A DNA stretch of 45,877 bases from a virus: positions 1-45,877 of IMG/VR virus record IMGVR_UViG_3300017762_000010, one strand, 5' to 3'. The translations under genes and the position numbers were made by a program. This document shows positions 9,316-18,295 of this stretch, piece after piece (position 1 is the first letter of the stretch; every line of letters starts with the position of its first letter). A model generated the notes under the pieces. That model was given only the letters and a program-made list of their open reading frames with translations, made no database searches and had not been told where the DNA came from.

Positions 9316-9637
9316 TTTAACAATAGACCAAGGTGCAACTTTCAGTTCGGATGTAACTGTAACTGATAGCGCCGGTGTCGCATTTAATCTTACAGATCAT
9401 ACTGTAACTGCTAAGATAGCCAAGGGTTATTCTTCAGCAAATACACGAACAGTTCTAACAACAGCTGTGTCAACACCTACAAATGGTGTTATAACACTTT
9501 CCCTTACAGCAGATCAAACAGCCGTCTTAGACGCTCCAGCAAGATATGTGTATGATGTAGAAATTCGTAGTTCAGATTCTACTGTTACCAGAGTAATCGA
9601 AGGCATAATAACTGTAAATCCTGGCGTAGTTGGTTAA
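9299..9637 (+). CDS. Beta-sandwich virion protein
   Basis: 112 residues. The sequence IDQGATFSSDVTVTDSAG, a middle KIAKGYSSANTRT, and the end YVYDVEIRSSDSTVTRVIEG match a domain I know from many fibre operons, in which an Ig- or BppU-like sandwich precedes receptor modules. Here it is a free-standing protein. It starts inside the preceding gene and is followed by tandem late promoters. Likely role: a fibre or baseplate-linked adaptor. Function is inferred. Confidence 0.6.
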   Translation: MAAVANLTIDQGATFSSDVTVTDSAGVAFNLTDHTVTAKIAKGYSSANTRTVLTTAVSTPTNGVITLSLTADQTAVLDAPARYVYDVEIRSSDSTVTRVIEGIITVNPGVVG

Positions 9638-9656
9638 TTATTTAACTCTTTTCTCT

Positions 9657-9676
9657 TATAAATATAAGTATAAATA
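9657..9676 (+). promoter_or_regulatory. Tandem late promoters, two TATAAATA boxes
   Basis: Two perfect octamers at 9657-9664 and 9669-9676, twelve bases apart. Predicted starts are about 23 and 11 bases before the ATG at 9693. CAGGAGAG provides the ribosome binding site. This is the only place in the window with two perfect copies in tandem. Confidence 0.7.
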
Positions 9677-9692
9677 TTAACAGGAGAGAACC

Positions 9693-9965
9693 ATGGTCAG
9701 AGCAGTTATTAATAATACAGGCGGAACAAAAGCCACTATTAATTCCAATAACGGTAATGCTCCACAGCAAGTATCGGTTACACTACCAAGTGGAACAGGA
9801 AGTGCTGGTTCAATCCAAAAATTAAGTTCGTTAAGTGATGTAGATGTATCAAGCGTAGCAGACGGTGCTCTACTTCAATATAACGGATCAACACAAAAAT
9901 TTACAGCAAAGAACGAGCTAGATACTACAACTGGAACATTAGTATTCAACGGCGGTTCTTTTTAG
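9693..9965 (+). CDS. Small fibre-attachment-like protein
   Basis: 90 residues. Contains SIQKLSSLSDVDVSSVADGA and LLQYNGSTQKFTAKNELDTT, a motif common in phage fibre proteins just before beta-helical shafts (LSDVD...L-Y-x-x-x-x-F-A). It ends FNGGSF, and the neighbouring 799-residue fibre protein ends LDGGSF. It is probably a fibre-region subunit or the free-standing anchor of the next fibre, which begins 11 bases downstream. Strong GGAGAG ribosome binding site. Confidence 0.6.
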   Translation: MVRAVINNTGGTKATINSNNGNAPQQVSVTLPSGTGSAGSIQKLSSLSDVDVSSVADGALLQYNGSTQKFTAKNELDTTTGTLVFNGGSF

Positions 9966-9976
9966 GAGCAAATTAA

Positions 9977-12376
9977 ATGGCAACAGTAATACAGATAAAA
10001 AGAAGTTCTAATACCTCCGCTCCTTCAACGCTTAAACTAGGAGAAATGGCCTATACATTCGGTACAGGTTCACAATCAAACCTAGGAGATAGATTATTCA
10101 TTGGTGAAGGTGGCGTAGATGGAAACGGTGACGCTAATAACGTTACAGTTATAGGCGGACAATATTTCACAGACATGTTAGATCATGTCGCAGGTACACT
10201 AACTGCTTCATCAGCAATGACAGTAGATAGTAACTCAGCAATAAGCACAATCAATATAGGTAACTCAGCCACAGTAGGTGGTACATTAAAATTTAATGAG
10301 GGTACAAACAATGGTGCTCATGCAGTATCATTAAAATCACCAAATGCATTATCTGATAACTTAGCATTAACTTTGCCAGGTGCTGACGGTTCTAACGGTA
10401 GTGTTTTAACAACAGACGGTTCGGGTAATTTATCATTTGCAGCTCCAGCAACTTCACTTACCCTTGTTGATGAAAGTTCCACATCAACTACTATAAACTT
10501 ACTTACTGAAACATTAAAAATTACAGGTGGTAACGGTATAGCTACAGCATTATCTGGTGATACTATGACAGTATCTTTTGATGATGACGCTGTGTTTAAC
10601 GGTATCGACATGAACGGTTCTGAATTATTTTTAGACGCAGATAAAGATACTTCAATTACTGCTGATACAGATGATAAGATAGATTTTAAAATTGGTGGCA
10701 ATGATATACTTACAGTAACACCAGGTGTTTTAGACCTTAAAAATGCAGGCACGGCTTCACAAATAAAATTATATTGTGAATCAAATAATGCTCATGCACA
10801 AACAGTTATAGGTGCGCCACACTCTGAGGGTGCTTCAAATACACTTACACTTCCAGGTACAGGTGGTGACGCTAGATTAGTTTCAACAGCTTCAACAGCA
10901 ACACTTACAAATAAAACATTTGATTTAGGTGGAACTGGTAACAGTTTAACTGGATCATTAGCAGAATTTAATACTGCTTTACAAGGTGATAGTTTTGTTT
11001 CATTGACAGGTTCAGAAACACTTACAAATAAAACACTTACAACACCAATCGCAAACGCTGGAATACAGTTAAAGAATGGTTCAACAAGTGCAGGTTTCTT
11101 AGAGTTCTTTGAAGATTCTGATAACGGTACAAACAAAGTCACACTAATAGGACCAGCTTCTACTGGTGATGTTACAGTAACATTACCTGCCGCTGCTGAT
11201 ACTTTAGTAGGTAAGGCAACAACTGATACATTAACAAATAAAACTATTGACGCTGCTAGTAACACATTAGCAAACATTGGTAATTCATCACTTTCAAACT
11301 CTACAATTACTTTAGGTTCAACTACTTTAACATTAGGCGCAACATCAACAGCAATTGCAGGTGTAACTGAATTAACAGTTGATAATTTAAATATAAATGC
11401 TAATACTATTGCCTCTTCTAATACAAATGGTAATATCGTTTTAGATCCAAATGGTTCTGGTACAGTTGATGTAAATTCTAGTAGAATTACAAGTGTTACA
11501 GATCCATCAAGCGCTCAGGACGCAGCTACAAAAGCATATGTCGATAGTGTTGCAAATGGTTTAGATGTAAAAGAAAGTGTAAGATTGGCAACAGCAGCTG
11601 CATTAGCAGCCGTAACTTATAATAACGGTAACGGTACTTTAACTGCTGACGCTAACGGTGCATTAACAATTGACGGTGTTGCTACTGTAGCAGATGACAG
11701 AGTTCTAATTAAGAACCAGGCAAGTGCAGTACAAAACGGTATCTATAAAGTAACAACAATCGGTTCTGGTTCAGCGGCTTTCGTATTAACAAGAAGTCCT
11801 GACGCAGACACAGCTGCTGAGTTATCTGGTGGAACATTCTTCTTTGTTGAAGAAGGTACTGCTAACGCAGATAACGGTTATGTTGCAACTCACAATGGTA
11901 CACCAACATTTGGTTCTACTAATATTACATTTCAACAGTTCTCAGGTGCAGGTCAAATTAGTGCCGGTGACGCATTAACTAAAACAGGTAACACAATTGA
12001 TGTTGCAGTTGATGATAGTTCAATCGAAGTAAGTTCAGACGCATTAAGAATTAAAGCATTAGGTATAACAAATGCTATGTTAGCAGGTTCTATTACAGCC
12101 GCTAAATTAGCAGGTTCAATACCTAATAATAAACTTTCAAATTCTACAATTGCTTTTTCTGATGACAGTTCGTCATTAGTAACTATTGATTTAGGATCAA
12201 CATTAGGTCTAACAGGTGGTGAAGGTATTAATGCAACTGTTTCAGGTGCAGGTATTGTAATCGCAGGTGAATTAGCAACAGCTTCAAACAAGGGTGTTGC
12301 TTCATTTAGTTCAGATAACTTTACAGTATCCTCAGGTGCCGTAACGGTTACTACACTAGATGGTGGTTCATTTTAA
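9977..12376 (+). CDS. Large modular tail-fibre protein
   Basis: 799 residues. The N-terminus IQIKRSSNTSAPSTLKLGEM followed by YTFGTGSQSNLGDRLFIGEG is the typical fibre anchor of marine T4-like phages. The shaft contains three TLTNKT repeats (TNKTFDLGG, TNKTLTTPI, TNKTIDAAS) known from phage fibres, plus two copies of the VDDSS beta module (LVDESSTSTTINLLTETLKI and a diverged copy near the end). Around residues 510-660 there is an AATKAYVDS...VLIKNQ...NGIYKVT block, another recognised fibre module. It ends LDGGSF. No chaperone or peptidase S74 domain is seen. Confidence 0.75.
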   Translation: MATVIQIKRSSNTSAPSTLKLGEMAYTFGTGSQSNLGDRLFIGEGGVDGNGDANNVTVIGGQYFTDMLDHVAGTLTASSAMTVDSNSAISTINIGNSATVGGTLKFNEGTNNGAHAVSLKSPNALSDNLALTLPGADGSNGSVLTTDGSGNLSFAAPATSLTLVDESSTSTTINLLTETLKITGGNGIATALSGDTMTVSFDDDAVFNGIDMNGSELFLDADKDTSITADTDDKIDFKIGGNDILTVTPGVLDLKNAGTASQIKLYCESNNAHAQTVIGAPHSEGASNTLTLPGTGGDARLVSTASTATLTNKTFDLGGTGNSLTGSLAEFNTALQGDSFVSLTGSETLTNKTLTTPIANAGIQLKNGSTSAGFLEFFEDSDNGTNKVTLIGPASTGDVTVTLPAAADTLVGKATTDTLTNKTIDAASNTLANIGNSSLSNSTITLGSTTLTLGATSTAIAGVTELTVDNLNINANTIASSNTNGNIVLDPNGSGTVDVNSSRITSVTDPSSAQDAATKAYVDSVANGLDVKESVRLATAAALAAVTYNNGNGTLTADANGALTIDGVATVADDRVLIKNQASAVQNGIYKVTTIGSGSAAFVLTRSPDADTAAELSGGTFFFVEEGTANADNGYVATHNGTPTFGSTNITFQQFSGAGQISAGDALTKTGNTIDVAVDDSSIEVSSDALRIKALGITNAMLAGSITAAKLAGSIPNNKLSNSTIAFSDDSSSLVTIDLGSTLGLTGGEGINATVSGAGIVIAGELATASNKGVASFSSDNFTVSSGAVTVTTLDGGSF

Positions 12377-12394
12377 TATTTAAAAAGAGAATAG

Positions 12395-12886
12395 ATGTCA
12401 ACTATTATAAAACTAAAAAGATCGACTTCAGCATCCAGCACTCCGTCTGTTTCTGATTTGGTCGATGGTGAAATTGCAGTAAACGTAGTTGATAAAAAAA
12501 TATTTGTTCGTAATGGCGGTAGTGTTGTTGAAGTTGCTAACAACGTAGTTAATTCAGGATCAACCGACTTATCATCCGTAGGTACTTCAATTATACCTGA
12601 TACTGATAATACTTTTGATATTGGTAGTTCAACAGCTGCTTTTAGAGATGTTTATGTAGACAGAGATATTAGAACAGGTAATTTCATTTATGGAACTGGT
12701 AGAGTAAAATGTAATGTATTTACTAATTCTGGTGGTTTAACATCATCAGCTACTGAATTTTCATTTAGACCGGCAACAAGTAATGCTGTTTTTGACGAAG
12801 TATTTACCGTTAGTTCTGGTTTAGCTTCAAAATCAATTTCATTAAGTACAATTTTTAATGATTCAAACCCAGCGTTTACATTTTAG
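12395..12886 (+). CDS. Short fibre protein with IKLKRS anchor
   Basis: 163 residues. STIIKLKRSTSASSTPSVSD followed by GEIAVNVVDKKIFVRNGGSV is the compact form of the fibre anchor also seen in the preceding gene. The centre (IIPDTDNTFDIGSSTAAFRD) matches the SLRWRDLYL-type block in the next fibre gene (LIPDTNIAYDLGTSSLRWRD). It is therefore a short member of the same family, perhaps a distal or alternative fibre. AAAGAGAA serves as ribosome binding site. Confidence 0.65.
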   Translation: MSTIIKLKRSTSASSTPSVSDLVDGEIAVNVVDKKIFVRNGGSVVEVANNVVNSGSTDLSSVGTSIIPDTDNTFDIGSSTAAFRDVYVDRDIRTGNFIYGTGRVKCNVFTNSGGLTSSATEFSFRPATSNAVFDEVFTVSSGLASKSISLSTIFNDSNPAFTF

Positions 12887-12895
12887 AGGAAAATA

Positions 12896-14425
12896 ATGGC
12901 AAACAAAACACCAATTAGACTAGTATTTGACGGATCAACACCTACTGGTATTGCAGAATATCAATCAGGTGATACAATTGCAAATGCATTTTTAACTAAT
13001 TCAAGTATTTCTATTGTTGATGATAGTTCAACATCAACTACAATCTCTTTAGGAGAAAGTTTAAAGATTGCTGGTGATACTGGTATTACAACTTCTATAT
13101 CAGGCGACACAATTTCTGTTGATTTAAATGATACAGCAGTTACGCCAGCTACTTATGGTAGTGCAACAGCTATACCAGCATTTGTTGTAGATCAACAAGG
13201 TAGAATAACAAGTGCGTCAAACGTTTCAATTGCAACTCAATTAAGTATCGTAGATGATTCTTCATCAGCATTAACAATTGATCTATTAACAGACACATTA
13301 AAAATTTCAGGCGATACAGGTATTACTACAGACGTAAGTGGCGATACAATAAAAATTGATTTAGATAATACTGCTGTAACACCAGGATCTTACGGTTCTG
13401 CTACATCAATACCAACATTCACAGTAGATCAACAAGGTAGAATGACGGCTGCAGGTGCAGCTTCAGTTGCTACTAACTTAACAATCGTTGATGATAGTTC
13501 TACAAGTGCAACTATTTCATTATTAAGTGATACTTTAAAAATTGCAGGAACATCAAACGAAATATCAACATCTATAACAGGCGATACTTTAGCGATTGCT
13601 TTACCAGATGATGTAACTATCGGTAGAGATTTAACAGTTACAAGAAATGCCGTAATTACAGGAAACTTAACTGTAAACGGTACAACAACAACTGTATCAT
13701 CTACAAATACAGTTATTGCAGATAACTTATTAGAATTAAATAATGGTGCGTCTTCAAACGCAAACGACTCTGGTCTTATTATTGAAAGAGGTAGTACAGG
13801 TGATAATGCTATTATAGCATGGGACGAATCAGCTGACAAATTTATTTTAGGTACTACAACAGCAACTGCTTCTGATACAGGAGATTTATCAATTACAGCT
13901 GCGACAGTTGTTGCCAACTTAGAAGGAAATGTTACTTCTACAACAGGTACAACAAGTTTAAATAATTTATCAGTAACAGGTAATACTACACTAGGTAATG
14001 CAACAAGTGATACAATTACAGTTACAGGTCGTTTTGCAACTGGTCTAATACCAGACACAAATATTGCATATGACTTAGGTACTTCATCATTAAGATGGAG
14101 AGATTTATACTTGTCAGGTAATACAATTGACTTGAACGGTGCAACTATTTCAGGTGACGGTTCAGGTGCAATTAGTATATCAGCTACAGGTGCTTCATTG
14201 CCCACAGGTTCAACAGTAGGTAACTTTGCGATTGCAAACTCAGATCCTAACACAGGTTTAGGTGTAAGAGAAGTTCCTTTCTTTACTGCTTCTGGTGGTT
14301 TAGGAAGTGCAGCTAAAACATTTAAGTTTGGATTAACTGCTATTGCGTCAGTATTTACAACAAATCATTCATTCACTGCCAGTAACGGTAGTAACATAAG
14401 TAATGTAAGTTTATTTGATTTTTAA
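12896..14425 (+). CDS. Modular tail-fibre protein with tandem repeats
   Basis: 509 residues. The N-terminus KTPIRLVFDGSTPTGIAEYQ is shared with the next gene. Residues 41-118 and 119-197 are tandem 78/79-residue units, each made of a VDDSS...TLKI beta module and a YGSAT-IP-F-VDQQGR segment; a third partial unit starts at 198. Residues 269-344 (NLLELNNGASSNANDSG...IIAWDESADKFILGT) are a block duplicated in the following gene. The LIPDTNIAYDLGTSSLRWRD block follows. This pattern fits a trimeric beta-structured fibre shaft. TAGAGG lies upstream of the ATG. Confidence 0.7.
   Translation: MANKTPIRLVFDGSTPTGIAEYQSGDTIANAFLTNSSISIVDDSSTSTTISLGESLKIAGDTGITTSISGDTISVDLNDTAVTPATYGSATAIPAFVVDQQGRITSASNVSIATQLSIVDDSSSALTIDLLTDTLKISGDTGITTDVSGDTIKIDLDNTAVTPGSYGSATSIPTFTVDQQGRMTAAGAASVATNLTIVDDSSTSATISLLSDTLKIAGTSNEISTSITGDTLAIALPDDVTIGRDLTVTRNAVITGNLTVNGTTTTVSSTNTVIADNLLELNNGASSNANDSGLIIERGSTGDNAIIAWDESADKFILGTTTATASDTGDLSITAATVVANLEGNVTSTTGTTSLNNLSVTGNTTLGNATSDTITVTGRFATGLIPDTNIAYDLGTSSLRWRDLYLSGNTIDLNGATISGDGSGAISISATGASLPTGSTVGNFAIANSDPNTGLGVREVPFFTASGGLGSAAKTFKFGLTAIASVFTTNHSFTASNGSNISNVSLFDF
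13016..13486 (+). repeat. Two tandem ~235-bp fibre units
   Basis: Units 13016-13249 (78 codons) and 13250-13486 (79 codons) each encode VDDSS...SGD...L followed by YGSAT-IP-x-F-VDQQGR; a third, truncated unit starts at 13487. Variation between units is mainly synonymous or conservative, consistent with duplication followed by divergence. Confidence 0.7.
13700..13927 (+). repeat. Fibre block shared by two genes, copy 1
   Basis: Encodes 76 residues (STNTVIADNLLELNNG to ANLEG) nearly identical to those encoded at 15302-15529 in the next fibre gene, same length and same frame. The block is a candidate site for recombination between the two fibre genes. Confidence 0.75.
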
Positions 14426-14436
14426 TGTTAAACTTA

Positions 14437-14444
14437 TATAAATA
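14437..14444 (+). promoter_or_regulatory. T4-type late promoter (TATAAATA)
   Basis: Perfect octamer between two fibre genes. Predicted start is about 15 bases before the ATG at 14465. AAGGAGA follows as ribosome binding site. Confidence 0.7.
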
Positions 14445-14464
14445 GATTAAGGAGATAAAAGAAT

Positions 14465-15847
14465 ATGTCAGTAAAAACGCCAATCAGAACGGTCTTTGAC
14501 GGTAGTGGAAATGCTACTGGTTTGGCTGAATACCAATCAGGTGAATTTATAGGCCTAACCCATGGTGGTATAGGTGCTTCACTATCAATCGGTTCAGCTG
14601 GACAAGTATTAAAAGTTAATAATGGCGGAAGTGCATTAGAATTTGGTAATGTTGAAGCAGTATTAAATATTGATGGAATGACAGACGGTTCTGCCGTTGC
14701 TCTAGTCGCTGGTGACAAAATACCATTCTCAGACGCTGGTGCAGAAAAGTTTACAACACCTGCTAACATTGATACTTTTATCACAACTACAACACAAACT
14801 TTACAAAACAAAACAATATCTAGTGCGAACAACACATTGACTATAAGTGGCGCTCAAGCTACTTTAACAGCAATTGGAAATAGTTCATTAACAAACTCAT
14901 CTTTTAATATTGTTGATGACAGTTCAACAACTTCTACAATTTCATTAGGTGAAAGTTTAAAAATTGCTGGTACTTCAAATGAAATAGAAACATCAATTTC
15001 AGGCGACCAAGTAACAATTGGTTTACCAAATAATGTTGTAATAGGAAATAATTTAAACGTAACTGGTACAATTACTGGTGACGTAACTGGTGATGTAACA
15101 GGAAACGCAGATACAGCTACAGTATTAGCAACTGCTAGAACTATAGCAGGTAAATCATTTAATGGATCTGGTAATATTACAATCGCTGCTACAGATTTAT
15201 CTGATACAGACCAAGCATTAGCTCAGGCTTCTAACGTAACGTTTGCTAACTTAACATTAAGTGGCAATTTAACAGTTAACGGTACTACATCAACTGTAGC
15301 TTCTACAAATACAACAATTTCAGATAACCTATTAGAGTTAAACTCTGGTGCCGGTTCAAATGCAAATGACTCTGGTATTCTAATTGAAAGAGGTTCAACC
15401 GGCGATAATGCTATTATTGCATGGGACGAAAGTGCTGATAAGTTTATAGTTGGTACTACAACTGCTACAAACACATCAACAGGAAATTTAACAATAGCAA
15501 CAGCAACACTTGTTGCCAACTTAGAGGGTGCTGTAACAGGAAACGCTTCTACAGCAACTGCTCTTGCAAATGCTAGAACAATTGCAGGACAATCATTTGA
15601 TGGTACAGGTAATATTACAATTGCTTCAACAGATTTATCTAATACAAGTGCTATCGCATTATTAACTGCTACACAAACAATGACTAACAAAACATTAACT
15701 AGTCCAAAAATTAATGAAGATGTGGCAGTAACAGCGACGGCAACTGAGTTAAATTTTGTAGATGGCGTAACATCAGCTATTCAAACACAGTTAGATACTA
15801 AAGCTGCTAAATCATTTGCTATTGCTCAGTCTATCGCTCTAGGTTAA
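14465..15847 (+). CDS. Modular tail-fibre protein, paralogue of preceding gene
   Basis: 460 residues. The N-terminus KTPIRTVFDGSGNATGLAEY is paralogous to the gene at 12896. It carries one TLQNKT and one MTNKTLTSPK repeat, one VDDSS beta module (residues 150-180), and a repeated TARTIAG-SF-G-GNITIA unit (about 223 and 370). The 76-residue LLELNSG block is at 280-355. It ends FAIAQSIALG, as does the small protein ending at 5943. It probably forms a beta-helical fibre and is the last fibre gene before the neck genes. It has its own late promoter and ribosome binding site. Confidence 0.7.
   Translation: MSVKTPIRTVFDGSGNATGLAEYQSGEFIGLTHGGIGASLSIGSAGQVLKVNNGGSALEFGNVEAVLNIDGMTDGSAVALVAGDKIPFSDAGAEKFTTPANIDTFITTTTQTLQNKTISSANNTLTISGAQATLTAIGNSSLTNSSFNIVDDSSTTSTISLGESLKIAGTSNEIETSISGDQVTIGLPNNVVIGNNLNVTGTITGDVTGDVTGNADTATVLATARTIAGKSFNGSGNITIAATDLSDTDQALAQASNVTFANLTLSGNLTVNGTTSTVASTNTTISDNLLELNSGAGSNANDSGILIERGSTGDNAIIAWDESADKFIVGTTTATNTSTGNLTIATATLVANLEGAVTGNASTATALANARTIAGQSFDGTGNITIASTDLSNTSAIALLTATQTMTNKTLTSPKINEDVAVTATATELNFVDGVTSAIQTQLDTKAAKSFAIAQSIALG
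15302..15529 (+). repeat. Fibre block shared by two genes, copy 2
   Basis: 76-codon counterpart of 13700-13927. The central IIAWDESADKF and LIERGSTGDNA segments are unchanged at protein level. Confidence 0.75.
15815..15844 (+). repeat. Shared fibre C-terminus, copy 2
   Basis: Encodes FAIAQSIALG directly before the stop, identical in protein to 5911-5940, about 10 kb upstream. Confidence 0.7.
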
Positions 15848-15860
15848 TATTTTAAACCAT

Positions 15861-15868
15861 TATAAATA
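15861..15868 (+). promoter_or_regulatory. T4-type late promoter (TATAAATA)
   Basis: Perfect octamer in the 46-base gap before the neck gene. Predicted start is about 20 bases before the ATG at 15894. It probably drives the neck-terminase run 13-14-15-16-17. Confidence 0.75.
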
Positions 15869-15893
15869 GTGGTGAAGGGAAATAATATAGAGT

Positions 15894-16700
15894 ATGGCAA
15901 ATCCATCAAGCAGAGAACAGTTAAAACAGTATGCATTAAGACAGCTAGGTAAGCCTGTTATCGAAATTAACGTAGATGACGGACAACTAGAAGATAGACT
16001 TGATGAAGCATTACAATATTATGCTCAATACCATTATGACGGTATAAAAAGAACATACTTAAAATACCAATATACTCAAGCAGACAAAGATAGAATTACA
16101 GGTAATACATCCGAATCTATTACTAAAAATTCAGTTACTACTACTTGGACAGAGGGTAATAATTTCATAGTAGTTCCTGAATCAGTAATATCTGTTATTA
16201 ATATTTTCCCATTTTCAAACAAAGGTAATTTAAACTTATTTGACGTAAGATATCAACTAAGATTAAATGATCTTTACGATTTTTCTTCAACATCAATTAT
16301 AAATTATGATGTTGTATTAAGACATTTAGATTTTTTAGATCATGTATTAGTAGGTGAAAAACCATTAAGATTTAATCAAAATGATAACAGATTACATATA
16401 GACATGGATTGGAAAAACGATATAGCAGTTGGCGAATATATTGTTATAGAGTGTTATAGAAAATTAGATCCAGAAGCCTTTACAGATGTTTATAATGACT
16501 TATATTTAAAAAGATACGTAACTGCCTTATTTAAAAAACAATGGGGTGCTAACTTATCTAAGTTTGGTGGATTACAAATGATCGGTGGTGTTTCTTTAAA
16601 TGGTCAACAAATTTATTCAGAAGCTTTACAAGACGTTGAAAAGTTAGAAACGGAAATCAGGTCAACATTCGAGTTAAACCCAGCAATGATGATTGGATAG
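15894..16700 (+). CDS. 13: Neck protein gp13
   Basis: 268 residues, somewhat shorter than T4 gp13 (309). The opening SSREQLKQYALRQLGKPVIE and VDDGQLEDRLDEALQYYAQY is the strongly conserved gp13 signature of T4-like phages. gp13 forms part of the head-tail connector that closes the filled head before tail joining. Order 13-14-15-16 matches T4. AAGGGA lies rather far (13 bases) from the ATG. The stop is followed after four bases by the gp14 ATG, so the two are coupled. Confidence 0.9.
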   Translation: MANPSSREQLKQYALRQLGKPVIEINVDDGQLEDRLDEALQYYAQYHYDGIKRTYLKYQYTQADKDRITGNTSESITKNSVTTTWTEGNNFIVVPESVISVINIFPFSNKGNLNLFDVRYQLRLNDLYDFSSTSIINYDVVLRHLDFLDHVLVGEKPLRFNQNDNRLHIDMDWKNDIAVGEYIVIECYRKLDPEAFTDVYNDLYLKRYVTALFKKQWGANLSKFGGLQMIGGVSLNGQQIYSEALQDVEKLETEIRSTFELNPAMMIG

Positions 16701-16704
16701 TGCT

Positions 16705-17487
16705 ATGGCCGTTAATCATTATTTTCAGAATGGTAAGGGTATTGGTAATGTCAATGAACAAAACTTATTACAAAATTTAATCATAGAAGGCCTAAAAATT
16801 TATGGCCATGATTACTATTATCTTCCAAGAACATTAGTTAACCAAGACTTAATATTAGGTGAAGACGTATCATCTAAATTTGATGACTCTTACTTAGTAG
16901 AAATGTATATGACAACTACTGAGGGTTTTGCAGGTCAACAAGAATTGGTTAATAAGTTTGGTTTAGAAATTAGAGAAGATACTAACTTCACACTTGCTAA
17001 GAGAAGATGGCAAGACGCTGTTGATAATAAACATACAATGATAAAAGAAGGAAGACCAAATGAAGGAGATATTATCTATTCTCCTTTAATGAACTCATTT
17101 TTTGAAATTCAATTTGTTGAAGATCAGGAACCATTCTTTCAATTAGGAAATTTACCGGTTTATCAACTAAGATGTACTCGTTGGGAATATTCTAACGAAC
17201 AACTTAATACAGGTGTCAATGCTATTGATAGTGCTGAAGAACAATATTCACTAGACGTATTAAATCATCAATTCTCACTTGAAAATGAAACAGGATCGAT
17301 TGTACTTGAAAATGATGATTTGGCAGAAAATGAATTCCTATTATTAGAAACAGTACCTAGTATACAAACACAAAGTACGTATGCAGATAATTTAGATTTA
17401 GATACAGAGGCAGGTTTTGATACAGCTTCAACAGCTGATGATATACTTGACTTTACAGAAAGAAATCCATTTGGAGAGGTTGATTAA
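16705..17487 (+). CDS. 14: Neck protein gp14
   Basis: 260 residues from the ATG at 16705; an in-frame TTG at 16693 overlaps gp13 and has no better ribosome binding site. VNHYFQNGKGIGNVNEQNLL and IYGHDYYYLPRTLVNQDLIL are characteristic of T4 gp14, the second neck protein (T4: 256 residues). It binds gp13 and completes the connector to which the tail attaches. The C-terminal ~60 residues are acidic (ENDDLAENEFLLLETV). The stop overlaps the gp15 ATG (TTAATG). Confidence 0.88.
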   Translation: MAVNHYFQNGKGIGNVNEQNLLQNLIIEGLKIYGHDYYYLPRTLVNQDLILGEDVSSKFDDSYLVEMYMTTTEGFAGQQELVNKFGLEIREDTNFTLAKRRWQDAVDNKHTMIKEGRPNEGDIIYSPLMNSFFEIQFVEDQEPFFQLGNLPVYQLRCTRWEYSNEQLNTGVNAIDSAEEQYSLDVLNHQFSLENETGSIVLENDDLAENEFLLLETVPSIQTQSTYADNLDLDTEAGFDTASTADDILDFTERNPFGEVD

Positions 17488-18293
17488 TGTTTGGACAATA
17501 TTTTTATAACGAAAGTATGAGAAAGATGACCGTTGCTTTCGGTCAACTTTTCAATAATATAGTAGTTAAGAGAAAAGATAGTAATGGTAATATTACACAA
17601 TCTATTAAAGTGCCTTTAGCATATGCACCTAAAGAAAAGTTTTTAGTTAGATTAGATCAACAACCTAGTTTAGATGATAGAGAGTTTGCAATAACTTTAC
17701 CTCGTATGGGTTTTGAAATTACTGGTATTAATTATGACTCAAGTAGAAAATTAACAAGAGTTCAAAAGTTTAAACATGTCAAATCTGGTGAAGACGGTAA
17801 AGTGTTAAATTATAACTACACACCTGTACCTTATAACTTAACATATTCTTTATATGTATTTACAGCAACTGCTGAAGCAGGTCTACAAATCGTAGAACAA
17901 ATTTTACCATTCTTTCAACCTGATTATACAGTTACAGTAAATGTAATACCAGATTTAAATATTAAAAGAGATGTACCTATTGTATTAAATAATATAACTT
18001 ATGATGATAGTTATTCTGGTGATTTTACAACAAGAAGAGCAGTTGTATATACTCTAAGTTTTACAGCTAAAACATACTTATTTGGTCCTGCTAAATCACA
18101 AAGTGTTATTAAACAAACACAATCAGATTTATATAGTGATACTGATACAGTAAATAAAGCAAGAGAAGAAAGAATAGTAATAACACCAAATCCAACTTCA
18201 GCGGATGCAAATGATGATTTTGGATTTACAACTACCATTAGTTTCTATACTGATGGTAAAAAATATGACGTGACTAAAAATGAGGATAGTTAA
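17487..18293 (+). CDS. 15: Tail sheath stabiliser gp15
   Basis: 268 residues (T4 gp15: 272). FGQYFYNESMRKMTVAFGQL and FNNIVVKRKD...KVPLAYAPKEKF are family signatures. The middle FAITLPRMGFEITGINYDSS and the late IPDLNIKRDVPIVLNNITYD are likewise conserved. gp15 caps the head-proximal end of the tail as a hexamer and joins it to the neck. It lies between gp14 and the small terminase, as in T4, and its ATG overlaps the gp14 stop. Confidence 0.92.
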   Translation: MFGQYFYNESMRKMTVAFGQLFNNIVVKRKDSNGNITQSIKVPLAYAPKEKFLVRLDQQPSLDDREFAITLPRMGFEITGINYDSSRKLTRVQKFKHVKSGEDGKVLNYNYTPVPYNLTYSLYVFTATAEAGLQIVEQILPFFQPDYTVTVNVIPDLNIKRDVPIVLNNITYDDSYSGDFTTRRAVVYTLSFTAKTYLFGPAKSQSVIKQTQSDLYSDTDTVNKAREERIVITPNPTSADANDDFGFTTTISFYTDGKKYDVTKNEDS

Positions 18294-18295
18294 TA

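Noticed and set aside
10318-11277. Long minus-strand open frames opposite the large fibre gene
   Set aside because: Low-complexity antisense shadows of the fibre repeats, Val/Ser/Pro-rich, without homology or start signals.
13016-13486. Possible CRISPR-like or direct-repeat array
   Set aside because: The repeat is in frame, about 235 bases long and encodes fibre modules; no short identical repeats with unique spacers.
13429-14253. A 274-codon open frame on the minus strand
   Set aside because: It is fully antisense to a clear fibre gene. The repetitive Ser/Thr/Ala codons of fibre genes leave the opposite strand open, and there is no ribosome binding site or recognisable motif.
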